Made by a program: the position numbers and the translations under genes. The notes beneath the pieces are model-generated. The model had not been told where the DNA came from and did no database searches. It worked only from the letters and a program-made list of their open reading frames with translations. A stretch of DNA of 64,000 bases from Rhodospirillaceae bacterium. GTDB taxonomy: Bacteria > Pseudomonadota > Alphaproteobacteria > GCA-2731375. Location of the stretch: assembly GCA_018660265.1 (NCBI GenBank), contig JABJKS010000082.1, positions 40,875 through 104,874 of the forward strand. Direction: 5' to 3'. Numbering within the stretch: position 1 is the stretch's first letter; each line of letters opens with the position of its first letter. Of the stretch, positions 51,348 through 61,296 are shown one piece after another.

Positions 51348-52427
51348 TTAATTCGACGCCAGTAGGTCGAAAACGGCAGCGTCGATGAAGTTACTGTCCA
51401 CGACACCTTCCGGGTAGGAACCTGCCATATGGCCCCAGATAGAGGGGATTGGGAGCAGGCTGGCGTTGGGCATTTGGGCCACCTCACGCCGGTTGTCCTC
51501 GACCCTGAAATAGAGGTCGGTTTCGCAGGGCATGACCAAGGCCTTGGCCCGGATTGCGCCAAGGGCGGCAGAGAAATCACCCTGGTATAGGTCATTCGCG
51601 CTGATATCGGCATGCTGCCAACTCCACAACATGGCGAGGATATCATTGGCATTTGATTTTTTTAGAAAACCTTCCCAACGCTCGACCACGAATTCTTCGA
51701 CCGAAGCATAGCCCAGGGATCGCCAGGCCTCTTCACGATAAAACCCCTGGCTTAGGGCCCAACCGGCATAGACCCGGGCCATGGCGGCCAGGCCGCGTTC
51801 GGGCGTAGCGTCGAACCAACCGCAATTATCGACATTGTTGCCGCCACCGATGTCGCCGCCAGCATTTTGGCCCGGGCGCCAATTGCTATCCAGTGTCAGG
51901 GTCGCCTTCAGGCCTTGCAGGAACAGTTGATTGTGTGGACTGGGTCGCGCCGCACCGCATATGCAGCAGATCCGCGCCACCTGATCCGGGAACAGCGCCC
52001 CCCAATGAAAGGCCTGTATCGCCCCCATGGAGCGGCCATAGACCATGGCGATATGCTCAACGCCAAAAACCTCTGCCAGCAAACGGTGCTGGGCCATGAC
52101 GTTGTCGTAAATGGTAAATTGCGGCACCTGCGTCGGGTCCAAGGGCTGGGGTAGGTGGCCGGGTAAATGGCTGGGGGAGGTTGAGAGCCCATTGCCGAAC
52201 ATATTGATGACCACGATGAAATATTTCGTCGGATCAAGGGGGCGTCCGGGCAGAATGGACGGCTCCAGATTGATATGACGGCCACCAAATGGTGTCGGAC
52301 AGACGATGACGTTGGATTTATCAGCTGCCAGTTCACCGTACGTTTTGTAGGCGAGTTGCGTATTGGCAGAGGTGCGGCCCGATTGCAGTTGGACATCGCC
52401 AAGATCAAAGACCTGATAATCGGTCAT
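51348..52427 (-). CDS. Alpha/beta hydrolase of the homoserine O-acetyltransferase (MetX) family
   Basis: 359-residue protein with nucleophile Ser133 in GRSMGAIQAFHWG, the Asp in CETDLYF and a late His in SIWGHMAGS, as in the MetX family. True MetX enzymes are slightly longer and carry different substrate loops, so this may be a hydrolase or acyltransferase of an operon pathway instead. It is the last of five genes on this strand, 26 bp after the reductase gene. Confidence 0.83.
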   Translation of the reverse strand: MTDYQVFDLGDVQLQSGRTSANTQLAYKTYGELAADKSNVIVCPTPFGGRHINLEPSILPGRPLDPTKYFIVVINMFGNGLSTSPSHLPGHLPQPLDPTQVPQFTIYDNVMAQHRLLAEVFGVEHIAMVYGRSMGAIQAFHWGALFPDQVARICCICGAARPSPHNQLFLQGLKATLTLDSNWRPGQNAGGDIGGGNNVDNCGWFDATPERGLAAMARVYAGWALSQGFYREEAWRSLGYASVEEFVVERWEGFLKKSNANDILAMLWSWQHADISANDLYQGDFSAALGAIRAKALVMPCETDLYFRVEDNRREVAQMPNASLLPIPSIWGHMAGSYPEGVVDSNFIDAAVFDLLASN

Positions 52428-52453
52428 GTCAGCCGTCCCTGTGCGCTTTCAAG

Positions 52454-53353
52454 TTAATCACCGTCCGGCGTCTGTGGATCGATGCTGGGGTCGACCGCGG
52501 CCAATAAAGCGGGCCAGTAGGCTTCTGCCAAGGGGCCATCGGCGGCAGCTTCAAGCACCTCAATCGTGGTCTTCGCGCCCTTGATGTCAACGCCGGTTTC
52601 TGCCGCCAAATCGACGGCATATCCCATGTCTTTCAACATGTAATTGATAGAGAAGGCACGCAGGGGAAAGATACCCGGCAGCATGGCCTTGACGCCATGA
52701 TTGCGCAAAACGAAACTATCGGCGGATCCTTTGGCCAAAGTGTCCAGCAACAGGGCACCGTCCAGGCCGGCCCGGCGTCCAATGGTCAATGCTTCGGCCA
52801 CCGCATTGACGGTTTCGGCGACAATCATGTTGTTAAGAATTTTCACCACCTGGCCACTGCCAACCCCGCCACAGAGCGTGATATCGTTGGCATAACAGGC
52901 GATCAATGGCTCTATTCGGGCAAAGACAGCCTCTTCCGCGCCAACCATAACGGCCAGGGTACCGTCACGGGCGGCCTGACGGGTTCGCGCGATGGGGGCA
53001 TCGGCATAGTCGATGCCCTTGGCCTTGAATTGCGCCGCCAATTCCTTGGTCAAGGCAACGGGGGCCGTGGTGGTATCAACAATTGTCTGCCCGGATGTCA
53101 TGTGGGGCATCAGGCCGTCGCAAATCAGCTGCAATTGCACCCCGGACGGCATGGAGATAAATACCGTGCCGCAATTTTTGGCGATATCCTCCAAACTATC
53201 CGCGACCCCCATATTGGCAGCGCGCGCCCGGTCCAGGGGGGCGGGATCAATGTCATAGGCAATGACAGTCCGGCCTGATTTGGTGTGCAGGTTGTGGCAC
53301 ATGGGCTCTCCCATAACACCAAGGCCAATGAAACCAATTGTATCTGACGTCAT
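52454..53353 (-). CDS. 3-hydroxyisobutyrate dehydrogenase-family NAD(P)-dependent reductase
   Basis: 299-residue beta-hydroxyacid dehydrogenase. It has the Rossmann motif GFIGLGVMGEPM at the start and the catalytic Lys in GGVGSGQVVKILNNMI. The ATG at 53353 follows the TcuA-like stop by 4 bp; the frame is open 14 codons further upstream inside that gene. The enzyme may reduce or oxidise a hydroxy- or semialdehyde acid; glyoxylate/succinic-semialdehyde-type substrates are options. Position in the operon suggests an intermediate of the same catabolic route. Confidence 0.88.
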   Translation of the reverse strand: MTSDTIGFIGLGVMGEPMCHNLHTKSGRTVIAYDIDPAPLDRARAANMGVADSLEDIAKNCGTVFISMPSGVQLQLICDGLMPHMTSGQTIVDTTTAPVALTKELAAQFKAKGIDYADAPIARTRQAARDGTLAVMVGAEEAVFARIEPLIACYANDITLCGGVGSGQVVKILNNMIVAETVNAVAEALTIGRRAGLDGALLLDTLAKGSADSFVLRNHGVKAMLPGIFPLRAFSINYMLKDMGYAVDLAAETGVDIKGAKTTIEVLEAAADGPLAEAYWPALLAAVDPSIDPQTPDGD

Positions 53354-53357
53354 GGGC

Positions 53358-54830
53358 CTATCCCTTCGCTGCGCTGGCACCGGCGATGCGGCCAAAGACC
53401 GAACCGGACATCAGGCCCGTGCCGCCTGGATAGTTGAAATAGAACAGTCCGCCAATCATTTCACCGGCTGCATACAGGCCGGGGATGCCATGGCCGTCCG
53501 TATCGATCACATTGGCATCCGTATCGACGCGAACACCGCCAAATGTGAAGGTAATGCCACAGGTGACGCCAAAGGCCATATAGGGGGGTTCATCCAGGGT
53601 ATTGGCCCAATTCGTTTTATCCACCGTCAGACCGTTGGTGCGCCGGCCGTCCTTTACCGTGGGATCGAAGGGAATATCTGTCTGTACGGCGGCGTTATAG
53701 GCCGCGACTTCACGCAGGAACTGCGCCGCATCGACACCTTCCATTTGGGCCACCAGGCCTTCCAATGTATCCGACTGCGCCTTTGTGACCTCACGAATGC
53801 GGTATTCGTCCCGCAACAGGTGGACGGTTTTCTGATCGAACACCTGATAGGCGAATTGCCGTGGTTGATTGAGTATTTCGCGGCCATATTTGGCGTAGGT
53901 GTAATTACGGAAATCGGCACCTTCGTCGACAAATCGCTTACCATCCGCATTGATGATCAAGCCGAAGGGATAGCTGTGTTTCTGGAAACCGTCGCCAACC
54001 GCAAGATCACCAAATTCAGGCGCATTCCGATCCCAAGCCACGGCGTGACAGCCAGACCAGTTGCCCCGTGGGCTGGCACCGGCCTCCAATGCCATTTGGA
54101 TGCCGTCACCGGTATTAAAGCGGGTGCCGCGTACGGGGGCCAACTCCCAACCCGGGCCCAGATAGCGGGTCCGCATCTCCGCATTCGCTTCAAACCCACC
54201 GCAGGCCAAAATGACTGCTTTACCATGTAATTTGGCCGTTTTCCCATCCTGACGCAGGTTGACGCCATGCACCCCGTCGTCATCCTTGATCAATGACAAG
54301 GCGCGGGCGTTATAGCGAATTTCGATGCCGTCCCGGCCACAGGCTTCCGTCAAACCCTCAACCAAGCCAGGGCCGCCGCCCCAGGCTTCCACGGTCAGGC
54401 CGCCCCAGAACTTGAATTTCCCGTCAATCTTAAAGGCTTGTTTGGCAAACAGGGGTAAATAGCGCATGCCCTTGCCTTGCAGCCATTTCAGGGTCGGAAA
54501 AGATTGTTTGATCAAGATTTCGGCCAAGTCCGGATCGGTCCTGAAATCCGTCACCTTACCCATGTCGTCGAAAAACTGTTCTTCGGTATAAGTGCCAAAA
54601 TCGGTGTTATTTGCTTCTTCGTCGGATAGATCCGGCATGAGATCAAGTATGTCATCATGGCCGTTGTAGACCGTGCGTATGGCACCTGCTGTAAAGCGTG
54701 TATTGCCACCAGCCTCATCGGGTGGTGCGCGTTCCAGAACAACAACCGATGCGCCGGCCTCACGGGCGGAAAGGGCGGCACACAGGGCGGCATTCCCGCC
54801 ACCGACGACTATGACGTCAAATTCGGGCAT
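53358..54830 (-). CDS. FAD-dependent tricarballylate-dehydrogenase-like protein (TcuA type)
   Basis: 490-residue flavoprotein of the fumarate reductase/succinate dehydrogenase flavoprotein family. It starts with the FAD motif FDVIVVGGGNAALCAALSA and ends with GLYAAGEMIGGLFYFNYPGGTGL. The sequence resembles TcuA (also CobZ N-terminal domain), which oxidises tricarballylate to aconitate. The iron-sulfur partner TcuB is not found next to it, so another electron acceptor or different substrate must be considered. It lies between the alpha/beta hydrolase and the reductase gene with gaps of 9 and 4 bp. Confidence 0.86.
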   Translation of the reverse strand: MPEFDVIVVGGGNAALCAALSAREAGASVVVLERAPPDEAGGNTRFTAGAIRTVYNGHDDILDLMPDLSDEEANNTDFGTYTEEQFFDDMGKVTDFRTDPDLAEILIKQSFPTLKWLQGKGMRYLPLFAKQAFKIDGKFKFWGGLTVEAWGGGPGLVEGLTEACGRDGIEIRYNARALSLIKDDDGVHGVNLRQDGKTAKLHGKAVILACGGFEANAEMRTRYLGPGWELAPVRGTRFNTGDGIQMALEAGASPRGNWSGCHAVAWDRNAPEFGDLAVGDGFQKHSYPFGLIINADGKRFVDEGADFRNYTYAKYGREILNQPRQFAYQVFDQKTVHLLRDEYRIREVTKAQSDTLEGLVAQMEGVDAAQFLREVAAYNAAVQTDIPFDPTVKDGRRTNGLTVDKTNWANTLDEPPYMAFGVTCGITFTFGGVRVDTDANVIDTDGHGIPGLYAAGEMIGGLFYFNYPGGTGLMSGSVFGRIAGASAAKG

Positions 54831-54839
54831 TTATCTTTT

Positions 54840-55685
54840 CTAACCTCTGATCTGATCTAAAACGGGCAGGATATAGTTGCGAAATTGGTCGGGGTCTTCC
54901 GACATGGGGAAATGTCCCAACCCTTCCATGATAGTCGCCTGGGCACCCTTGATGCGGGCGGCGGTACGCAGGGTATCTTCGGGCGTGCAGGAAAAATCGT
55001 ATTCCCCGGTCAACAGATAAACAGGGCATTGGCTGGTGTCGATATCGCCCACCCGGTCGCGATAATCGCTGTCGGCGCGATAGAAATACAGATCACCCTT
55101 GAAGACACCGGGGCCACTTTGTAAATAACCCCACAGGGTCTCCCAACGGTATTCGTCAGGGCATTGCGGGGCCACCAGACCCGACACCAGGGCGGCGGAA
55201 ACCTCTCCCCCGTGCACATCGGGCCGATGCAACCATTCAGTGTCGTACCAGGGCTCCTGATGGTCCGCGCCTTCCAAGCCTATAACGGCGCGCAGCTCCT
55301 TGCCATGGGACAAGGCCAGTTGCAGAACGATCCGTCCACCCATGGAGCAGCCCATGATCACCGGGTTCTCCAACTCCAGCCCCTGGCAGACCGCCATGAC
55401 CGTATCAACATACAATTCGGTGGTAAGCTTGTACTCTTCCAAATGATAGCCAAGGGGCGGTAAACTCTTGCCATGCCACGGCATATCGAAAGCTATGACA
55501 CGGTAGTCTCTGGTAATACCAGGGTCATTTAATAGATGCCGGTATTGACTGCCATCTGCACCTGCCGTGTGTAGGCAAAGTAAGGGAATCCCGCGACCGG
55601 CCTCCTCAAAATAGACACGGTTCTGCCGGCCCTGGATGTCAAGCTGCATGTAGCGACCGGTTGCCGGCTCTATCTTAACGACCAT
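54840..55685 (-). CDS. Alpha/beta hydrolase
   Basis: 281 residues from the ATG at 55685 (frame open to 55733). Nucleophile motif GCSMGG, N-terminal oxyanion segment LCLHTAGADGS, and the late Asp (LTGEYDFSCTPED) and His (GLGHFPMSEDP). It belongs to the group of C-C bond or ester hydrolases found in aromatic and cyclic-compound degradation. It overlaps the upstream SCP2-like gene by 11 bp (55675-55685). The substrate is unknown. Confidence 0.85.
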   Translation of the reverse strand: MVVKIEPATGRYMQLDIQGRQNRVYFEEAGRGIPLLCLHTAGADGSQYRHLLNDPGITRDYRVIAFDMPWHGKSLPPLGYHLEEYKLTTELYVDTVMAVCQGLELENPVIMGCSMGGRIVLQLALSHGKELRAVIGLEGADHQEPWYDTEWLHRPDVHGGEVSAALVSGLVAPQCPDEYRWETLWGYLQSGPGVFKGDLYFYRADSDYRDRVGDIDTSQCPVYLLTGEYDFSCTPEDTLRTAARIKGAQATIMEGLGHFPMSEDPDQFRNYILPVLDQIRG

Positions 55686-56103
55686 GGGTGGCCTCTTGCA
55701 TGCGATCTCCCGGACCTGGGCCAGCCTTGGCAAGTACCTCCTTGAAGTATCGTAGGTTCGCTATAAACGGGTGAAGATCACCTTCAATCCGGGCCATCCC
55801 CAGCTTACACATAGCAAAGATATCGTGATAGCCGGGCCGCGGCATAGGCTGGCAAAACAACGGCCAGGCGGCAGCATCAATATGGATTGCGAAGACCCAG
55901 GGATGTAACAACAGCGGACCAGGTGTGACGGATATGACGCGGCCTTTTTGAATACAGAGATAATGCGCCTGATCGCCGATTTGCAGCATGAATTCCAGGT
56001 CGATGAAACGGCCGCGCCGGATCAAGCTACCGTCGCCGTTGGCGCGCTCCGCCATCCTCTCTAATTCTGCCGTAATGTCTGTCGTGTCTGTAGCGTCTGT
56101 CAT
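55675..56103 (-). CDS. Hypothetical protein, possibly SCP2-like
   Basis: 142 residues from the ATG at 56103 (an upstream ATG in the same frame exists at 56130). The sequence has one strand-rich core (RFIDLEFMLQIGDQAHYLCIQKGRVISVTPG) and a later HPFIANLRYFKEVLAK helix, compatible with a sterol-carrier-protein-like fold. No catalytic motif is visible. It leads the five-gene operon 56103-51348 and is translationally coupled to the hydrolase. The SCP2 resemblance is weak and stated as a possibility only. Confidence 0.6.
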   Translation of the reverse strand: MTDATDTTDITAELERMAERANGDGSLIRRGRFIDLEFMLQIGDQAHYLCIQKGRVISVTPGPLLLHPWVFAIHIDAAAWPLFCQPMPRPGYHDIFAMCKLGMARIEGDLHPFIANLRYFKEVLAKAGPGPGDRMQEATHGR

Positions 56104-56155
56104 GACCCCACCATAAAGGGGCCTCGACATATGGTCAAAACTCTACTGCCGCGCG

Positions 56156-57961
56156 TTACCGACTTACTTGGAATAATTTGTAGTTTTCAGCCAAACCGGG
56201 CACCAATGGTATGGCCGTCAACCAGCCGGGTGGTTGACCTTGTTCCAGGCGCATCAACAGGGTTAGGGGCCCATCTGTGCTGCGATAGTTGCTGGCTTCG
56301 GGATCATCGGGGCAGATCAAGACAAAATCGATCCCACGCCTTTCGATCAATGCCTGGGCCGGGGCCAATTCAGTGGCACGAAAGAAGTTGATGGTATCCA
56401 CGATCCCGGCGGTGTTGCGGTGATACGGCGTGGCCACCACGGCATGGTGGCTATGAAACAGCAATGCAGGTCCGGCATAAATGAAGTTGAACAGTCGATA
56501 GGCGCGATCAGGGTAGGTCTCGCCCAGGTAACGGGCCATTTCGGCTACATCACAACTCGCCCCCTGTTTGGCCATGGGCATTGCCTTGCGTATCAACCCG
56601 GCACCGATCAGGGGACCCGTTGCAAGCAGGATTACGGCACAGATGCGCACCATCGCAGACCCCATGCCTGGCCGCTGAAAGCGCGCGAACAGGGCCTGCA
56701 ACAGGGCAATGCAAGGGGGCAGGGACAGCACTTGTGCATAGCCCATCCAGCGTGCTTCAGCCATGGCCATGGCCAGGGAAAGGGCAAGAAAAATTGCCAA
56801 AATCAGCCAATTTAGCCTGTGCTCGTCCCTACTGCGGCGAATTTGGCAGGCCAGGGCGGGAACCGCGATCAGGACCAGGCCAAGGTGGGCTACGGCCTTT
56901 GGGGCGGTTCGGGACAGGTTGGCGAAGTTCAAAGCCGGGCTGACTTCGGCATTGTGGCGAAACCAAACCTCATAGACCAGGGGATCCATGGCCGCCATGG
57001 GACCATTTAAGAACTCCGGCAGCCAAATTCCCATAATAGCGAGGGTGAGGGCAGCACCGGCGATGGCGGAAATCAGCCGCAGTACGGGGCCGCTTAGGGG
57101 CAAAATCTGGGCGATTGCGACGCCGGCAGTTAATATTGCGAACAGAACCAGATGCACCAGCGACAGGCGGTCGAAAGCAGTTGTCGTCAAATTATCCAGG
57201 GGACGTTCGAGAACCAGGGCCAGGGCCAGGCAGAGGCACAGGGCAACTAGGAAATTTCGCAGGCGGGAGAGGTAGTGGCCACCATGGATAATCCAGGCCA
57301 TCGTCAGGGCGACGAGGATCATAGCCGCGCCCAGGGCACCTTCGATGCTGACCCACAAACCAATGGCCGCCGGAATAGCCGCAAAATAGGGCAATTTTCT
57401 AGGGCAATGGCCTTGGCTTAGGCGCAAGGCAAAGCCCAATTGCCAGATGAACAGCAAAATATTCAGGCCATGATGGTCCGGCCGGCCAACAGCGAACTGA
57501 AACGTGATGAAAAACTGGACCGCAAACAGCAGTCCCAAAAACGCCAATAACACTGATAACGCCGGGCCATTTTGATTAAATAGGGGCTGACAGGCCCACA
57601 ACAGCACCACAATGGTCAAAATATGCAGGACCGGGCTGATCACTGCGGACCAGGCGAACAAGGCACCATCGAACCCCATAAACGGCGCACCAAGGGCACC
57701 ACCAAGCAGCAATAATAGGTCTAACGGCCGGGTCCAGTGCAGAACCTCGCCAAATGGCGTATTGCTGCGCTCGGACACCGGATCGTACCACATACCGCTG
57801 TGGGCCAGATCCATGACCCGAAGCACCCGCATATAAGCATCCGGACCAATCAATCGACCATCAAGGACGAACCAATCCGCCAGTCCTTGCAGCACGATGT
57901 GGCTACCCAGGACCAACAGGGTCGGGATCAGGGCTAACAGGCATAACCGGCGCAGGCTCAT
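56156..57961 (-). CDS. Polytopic membrane protein, GT-C/STT3-like (copy 2)
   Basis: 601 residues with more than ten hydrophobic segments. The first loop has DAYMRVLRVMDL, followed by GEVLHWTRPLDLLLLL and later FQFAVGRPDHHGLN; a large soluble C-terminal domain closes the protein. The acidic first loop and multi-helix core resemble GT-C glycosyltransferases such as oligosaccharyltransferases, but no WWDYG-type motif was identified. The ATG at 57961 overlaps the stop of its paralogue by 4 bp (57958-57961). It may transfer sugars from a lipid-linked donor. Confidence 0.7.
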   Translation of the reverse strand: MSLRRLCLLALIPTLLVLGSHIVLQGLADWFVLDGRLIGPDAYMRVLRVMDLAHSGMWYDPVSERSNTPFGEVLHWTRPLDLLLLLGGALGAPFMGFDGALFAWSAVISPVLHILTIVVLLWACQPLFNQNGPALSVLLAFLGLLFAVQFFITFQFAVGRPDHHGLNILLFIWQLGFALRLSQGHCPRKLPYFAAIPAAIGLWVSIEGALGAAMILVALTMAWIIHGGHYLSRLRNFLVALCLCLALALVLERPLDNLTTTAFDRLSLVHLVLFAILTAGVAIAQILPLSGPVLRLISAIAGAALTLAIMGIWLPEFLNGPMAAMDPLVYEVWFRHNAEVSPALNFANLSRTAPKAVAHLGLVLIAVPALACQIRRSRDEHRLNWLILAIFLALSLAMAMAEARWMGYAQVLSLPPCIALLQALFARFQRPGMGSAMVRICAVILLATGPLIGAGLIRKAMPMAKQGASCDVAEMARYLGETYPDRAYRLFNFIYAGPALLFHSHHAVVATPYHRNTAGIVDTINFFRATELAPAQALIERRGIDFVLICPDDPEASNYRSTDGPLTLLMRLEQGQPPGWLTAIPLVPGLAENYKLFQVSR

Positions 57962-59673
57962 AACCTCACCTGATACAGCCGCCATTGTCTCAAGGCGGGG
58001 GGCAATTCCAGGGCCTGGAGCCAGACACGGTTCGAAAGATCATAGGGGCCGTAGATCAGGCTCTCCCGGTCCCCCGGACAGGTCAGAACCAGATCGATTT
58101 GTCGATCTTTGATGATCTTGCGCGCGACTGTCGGGTCGTCAGAATTAAAGAATGCCAAGGTATCAAGGCCACCCTGGGCATTGCGAAAATACGGCGTGGC
58201 GACGACCTCGTGTGGACTGCGATACAGGATTGCCGGCCCTATGGTCATGTAGGAAATGATGCGTTGGGGCATTTGAAAACGTGACTTCAGGTGGCGGGCC
58301 ATTTCGTCCTGGGCGCATTTTGTATGCTCCGCCTCAGCGTCCCGCATCTGGAATGAAAGCGCATAAAAGCCAAGGGCAAAGCAAGCGATCAAAACGATGC
58401 GGAGAAAAGACGATATAAAAATATTATTTAAATTCAATGCTTTAAATAATCGTCCTAACAATGAACAATAGCCCGGTAATGCCAACAAGGTAACATATGG
58501 TGCCCAGCGAATTTGTATTACGGCCAGGACCAGGTAAAGAATAAGACCGCAAACTAGCAAAATCCACGGCCATCGCGCCTCATTCGGGTCGGATCTGCTG
58601 ATTTGCCACAGGCCATAGGGGAGGGCAACCAAGGCAGGGCCTACATAAAGAAATAGATCAGAAAAATTTTGCAAGCCTTTGGTTTCACCGGCATATTGAA
58701 ATATCGCGTTGGCGAATATCGGGTCTTGTCCGGACAATGGCCCGTGAAAAAAAGCGGGATAGATCAGATATTGGCAAATGGGCACAGCAACGAAGGCAAG
58801 CAGGCCGGGCCAACGGGCCGGAACAACAGCTGCCACGAAAAAAGCGCTCGCAGTTAACATTAATAAAACGATGTAAGAAATTGATATTGTATCATAAAGA
58901 GAAGTGAATAATATTTCAGATGGATGCTCAAGTATGACCGCAGCAATGCTGATCAAGGTCAGGAGAACAGCAAATGCCAGACCTGACCAGGCAGCCACGC
59001 GTGCTGTAGGACTAGGCATCAACCAGCGCAGGCCCCAAATCGCGAATACCAGGGCAATGGCCAGCAAACCCTCGACACTGACCCAGAGCATCAATCCCAA
59101 TGGCAGGGCCGTCACCGCGGCCCAGAGGACACTGTTGCGTTGTAGAGCACGGATCTGTGCGCCCATGGCCCAGACGAACAGATATAGCAACAGAGCGTGG
59201 TGATCGGGCCGCCCTGGCGCGAACTGGAAATCGAGAAACAATTGCAGGGGAAACAGCAATCCCAGCCAGAACAATGCCCCATATGGCAACAGCGCGCGCG
59301 CCGCCCATAACAGTGTCAGTAGAGTTAGGATGTGGAGGAAGGGCGATAGCCAGACGCCTGCTTGATGCAGGGCACCCTGCGTGCCCATTTGTGGTGCCAG
59401 AAAAACTGTGCCGGCCAGCAACAGGATATCCAGGGGGCGGGTCCAATGCAGGCTGTGGCCGTAGGGTGTGTTGGCGCGATCGATGCGGTCGTCAAACCAG
59501 ACCTCGGAGATTGCCGGGGCATCGAGCAGCTTTTGCACCCGGACGAGGCGCATATAGCTGTCGCTATCGAATAGCGCGCCCTGGAAAACTGCGCCGTCCT
59601 GTCGCTCCGCCAGCCACCATTGGGCGGCCAGCAGGGCCATAAGGGATACGATGATCAGATAGATATTTCGCAT
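57958..59673 (-). CDS. Polytopic membrane protein, GT-C/STT3-like (copy 1)
   Basis: 571-residue paralogue of the next gene, sharing the motifs DSYMRLVRVQKL, GHSLHWTRPLDILLLAG and DFQFAPGRPDHHALLL at the same relative positions, and the C-terminal domain with VVATPYFRNAQGGLDTLAFF against VVATPYHRNTAGIVDTINFF. Overall identity looks moderate, so the duplication is old. It lies 21 bp after the UDP-galactopyranose-mutase-like gene. Function in glycan assembly is inferred from context and fold. Confidence 0.72.
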   Translation of the reverse strand: MRNIYLIIVSLMALLAAQWWLAERQDGAVFQGALFDSDSYMRLVRVQKLLDAPAISEVWFDDRIDRANTPYGHSLHWTRPLDILLLAGTVFLAPQMGTQGALHQAGVWLSPFLHILTLLTLLWAARALLPYGALFWLGLLFPLQLFLDFQFAPGRPDHHALLLYLFVWAMGAQIRALQRNSVLWAAVTALPLGLMLWVSVEGLLAIALVFAIWGLRWLMPSPTARVAAWSGLAFAVLLTLISIAAVILEHPSEILFTSLYDTISISYIVLLMLTASAFFVAAVVPARWPGLLAFVAVPICQYLIYPAFFHGPLSGQDPIFANAIFQYAGETKGLQNFSDLFLYVGPALVALPYGLWQISRSDPNEARWPWILLVCGLILYLVLAVIQIRWAPYVTLLALPGYCSLLGRLFKALNLNNIFISSFLRIVLIACFALGFYALSFQMRDAEAEHTKCAQDEMARHLKSRFQMPQRIISYMTIGPAILYRSPHEVVATPYFRNAQGGLDTLAFFNSDDPTVARKIIKDRQIDLVLTCPGDRESLIYGPYDLSNRVWLQALELPPALRQWRLYQVRL

Positions 59674-59694
59674 TAAACGAAGCCGTATGAGTGG

Positions 59695-61296
59695 TCATTT
59701 CTCCTCATGATATTCGGCTTCGGTGTTAACGGACCAGATATTCGATTTATCGGATTTATCTGCGATGATGTTATCCACCGCAACCATGGCTGTCAGCATG
59801 GAATGATCCATGTTGTTATAGCGGTGCATGCCGTTGCGGCCGAGGAGGTATAAATTCTCCAAACCGTCGGTAAAGTCGCGAACTTCATCGAATCGTTCAT
59901 AGCTGCCGAAATAGGCGGGATAGGTCTTGGGCACCCGGATCACGACCTGATCCAACACCGCATCAGGTTCAATAACGTTGATTTTCTGCAATTCCTGAAT
60001 GGCGAATGCGCTCAACGCATCGTTGTCCATGGTCCATAAATCATCGCCTTCATCACAGAAATATTCCAGGCCGATCCAGACATGGTCCGGGTTGGCGACC
60101 AGATAGGGGCTCCAATTATTAAAAAACTGCAGGCGTCCCACTTTGACGCCGGGTTCCTGGACATAGATCCAGTTATCGGACATTTTTTCGCCTATATCCC
60201 GGCCCGTGGCGTCACCGCCCAGTTTCAATTTTTCCAACAATAGACCCACCGTGATAAAATCCCGGTAAATCAGGCCGTCAGACACTTCCGCTGCCCCCGA
60301 AGGCGGACTGGGCTCCATGGCATCCATTAATTGCCGCACATCGGTAGTGGAGAAGTAATAATCACCTGTTATATCCCGCGGGGTACCCGTGCCATTGATC
60401 ATAGTGGCACCGACTATTTGGCCGTTTTCATGGCGTACGCCCGTTACTTTGGCGTTCATATGAACTTCACCGCCACGTTCCCGGATCATCTCCGTCACCC
60501 GCTCCCACATCTGGCCGGGGCCGTGCTTGGGATAGAGGAATTGTTCGATCAACGAGGTTTCCACGTCTTTTTGAGATAGATTTTTCCGGGACCGGAAGAC
60601 GGAACCCAGAGCATGTTTGACGATGCCCAACAAAGACAGCCCTTTGACCCGCTGGGCCCCCCATTCAGCGGAAATCTGCGCACAGGGCACGCCCCAGACC
60701 TTTTCCGTATAGTCCTTGAAAAAGGTGTCGTAGAGGCGGCGGCCAAAGCGGTTGATGAAGAAGTCTTCCAATGACGTCTCGGGCCGGATGGGCAGGATTT
60801 GGCTGCGCAGAAAGCTGAAGCCGATCAATATGGTCGCACCAAGGCCCAGTTTGCGCAGGGTTTCCAGGTTCAGGGACAGCGGGTAATCAAATAATTTACC
60901 GCCCCATAGAATGCGTGATTTTCGCGCCCGCACCAGCATGACGTCGTCCACCTGATCCGGGTTCGGGCCATCGGCCGGCATATCAAGCCAGCGGGATTTA
61001 TTCTGATATCCCAATGCGATAGGGCCATTTTTGCCGTCCTGCCGGCCTTGCAAAGGCAGAATACGGGACCACCAGTCCATCACCCGGTCAGATTTTGAAA
61101 AGAACCTATGGCCGCCAATATCAATGCGGTTGCCCTTGTGCACAAAGGTGCGGGCGATGCCGCCCACATTGTCGGAGCCTTCATAGACAATTGGCTTTAT
61201 ATCGGTGCGCTCCAATAGCTCTAACGCTGTGGTCAGGCCCGCGGGCCCACCACCGATGATGATGGCCGTGCGTTGATTTTCCGATTGTGCGCTCAT
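59695..61296 (-). CDS. FAD-dependent oxidoreductase, UDP-galactopyranose-mutase-like
   Basis: 533 residues with a Rossmann motif [19 protein letters not shown] near the start, the conserved [23 protein letters not shown] segment and a C-terminal [18 protein letters not shown] block, all typical of the amine-oxidase/UGM-like group. Its long middle insertion differs from classic UGM, and such proteins are commonly found with GtrA-like proteins in glycan loci. It is coupled to GtrA upstream (4-bp overlap). Confidence 0.83.
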   Translation of the reverse strand: MSAQSENQRTAIIIGGGPAGLTTALELLERTDIKPIVYEGSDNVGGIARTFVHKGNRIDIGGHRFFSKSDRVMDWWSRILPLQGRQDGKNGPIALGYQNKSRWLDMPADGPNPDQVDDVMLVRARKSRILWGGKLFDYPLSLNLETLRKLGLGATILIGFSFLRSQILPIRPETSLEDFFINRFGRRLYDTFFKDYTEKVWGVPCAQISAEWGAQRVKGLSLLGIVKHALGSVFRSRKNLSQKDVETSLIEQFLYPKHGPGQMWERVTEMIRERGGEVHMNAKVTGVRHENGQIVGATMINGTGTPRDITGDYYFSTTDVRQLMDAMEPSPPSGAAEVSDGLIYRDFITVGLLLEKLKLGGDATGRDIGEKMSDNWIYVQEPGVKVGRLQFFNNWSPYLVANPDHVWIGLEYFCDEGDDLWTMDNDALSAFAIQELQKINVIEPDAVLDQVVIRVPKTYPAYFGSYERFDEVRDFTDGLENLYLLGRNGMHRYNNMDHSMLTAMVAVDNIIADKSDKSNIWSVNTEAEYHEEK

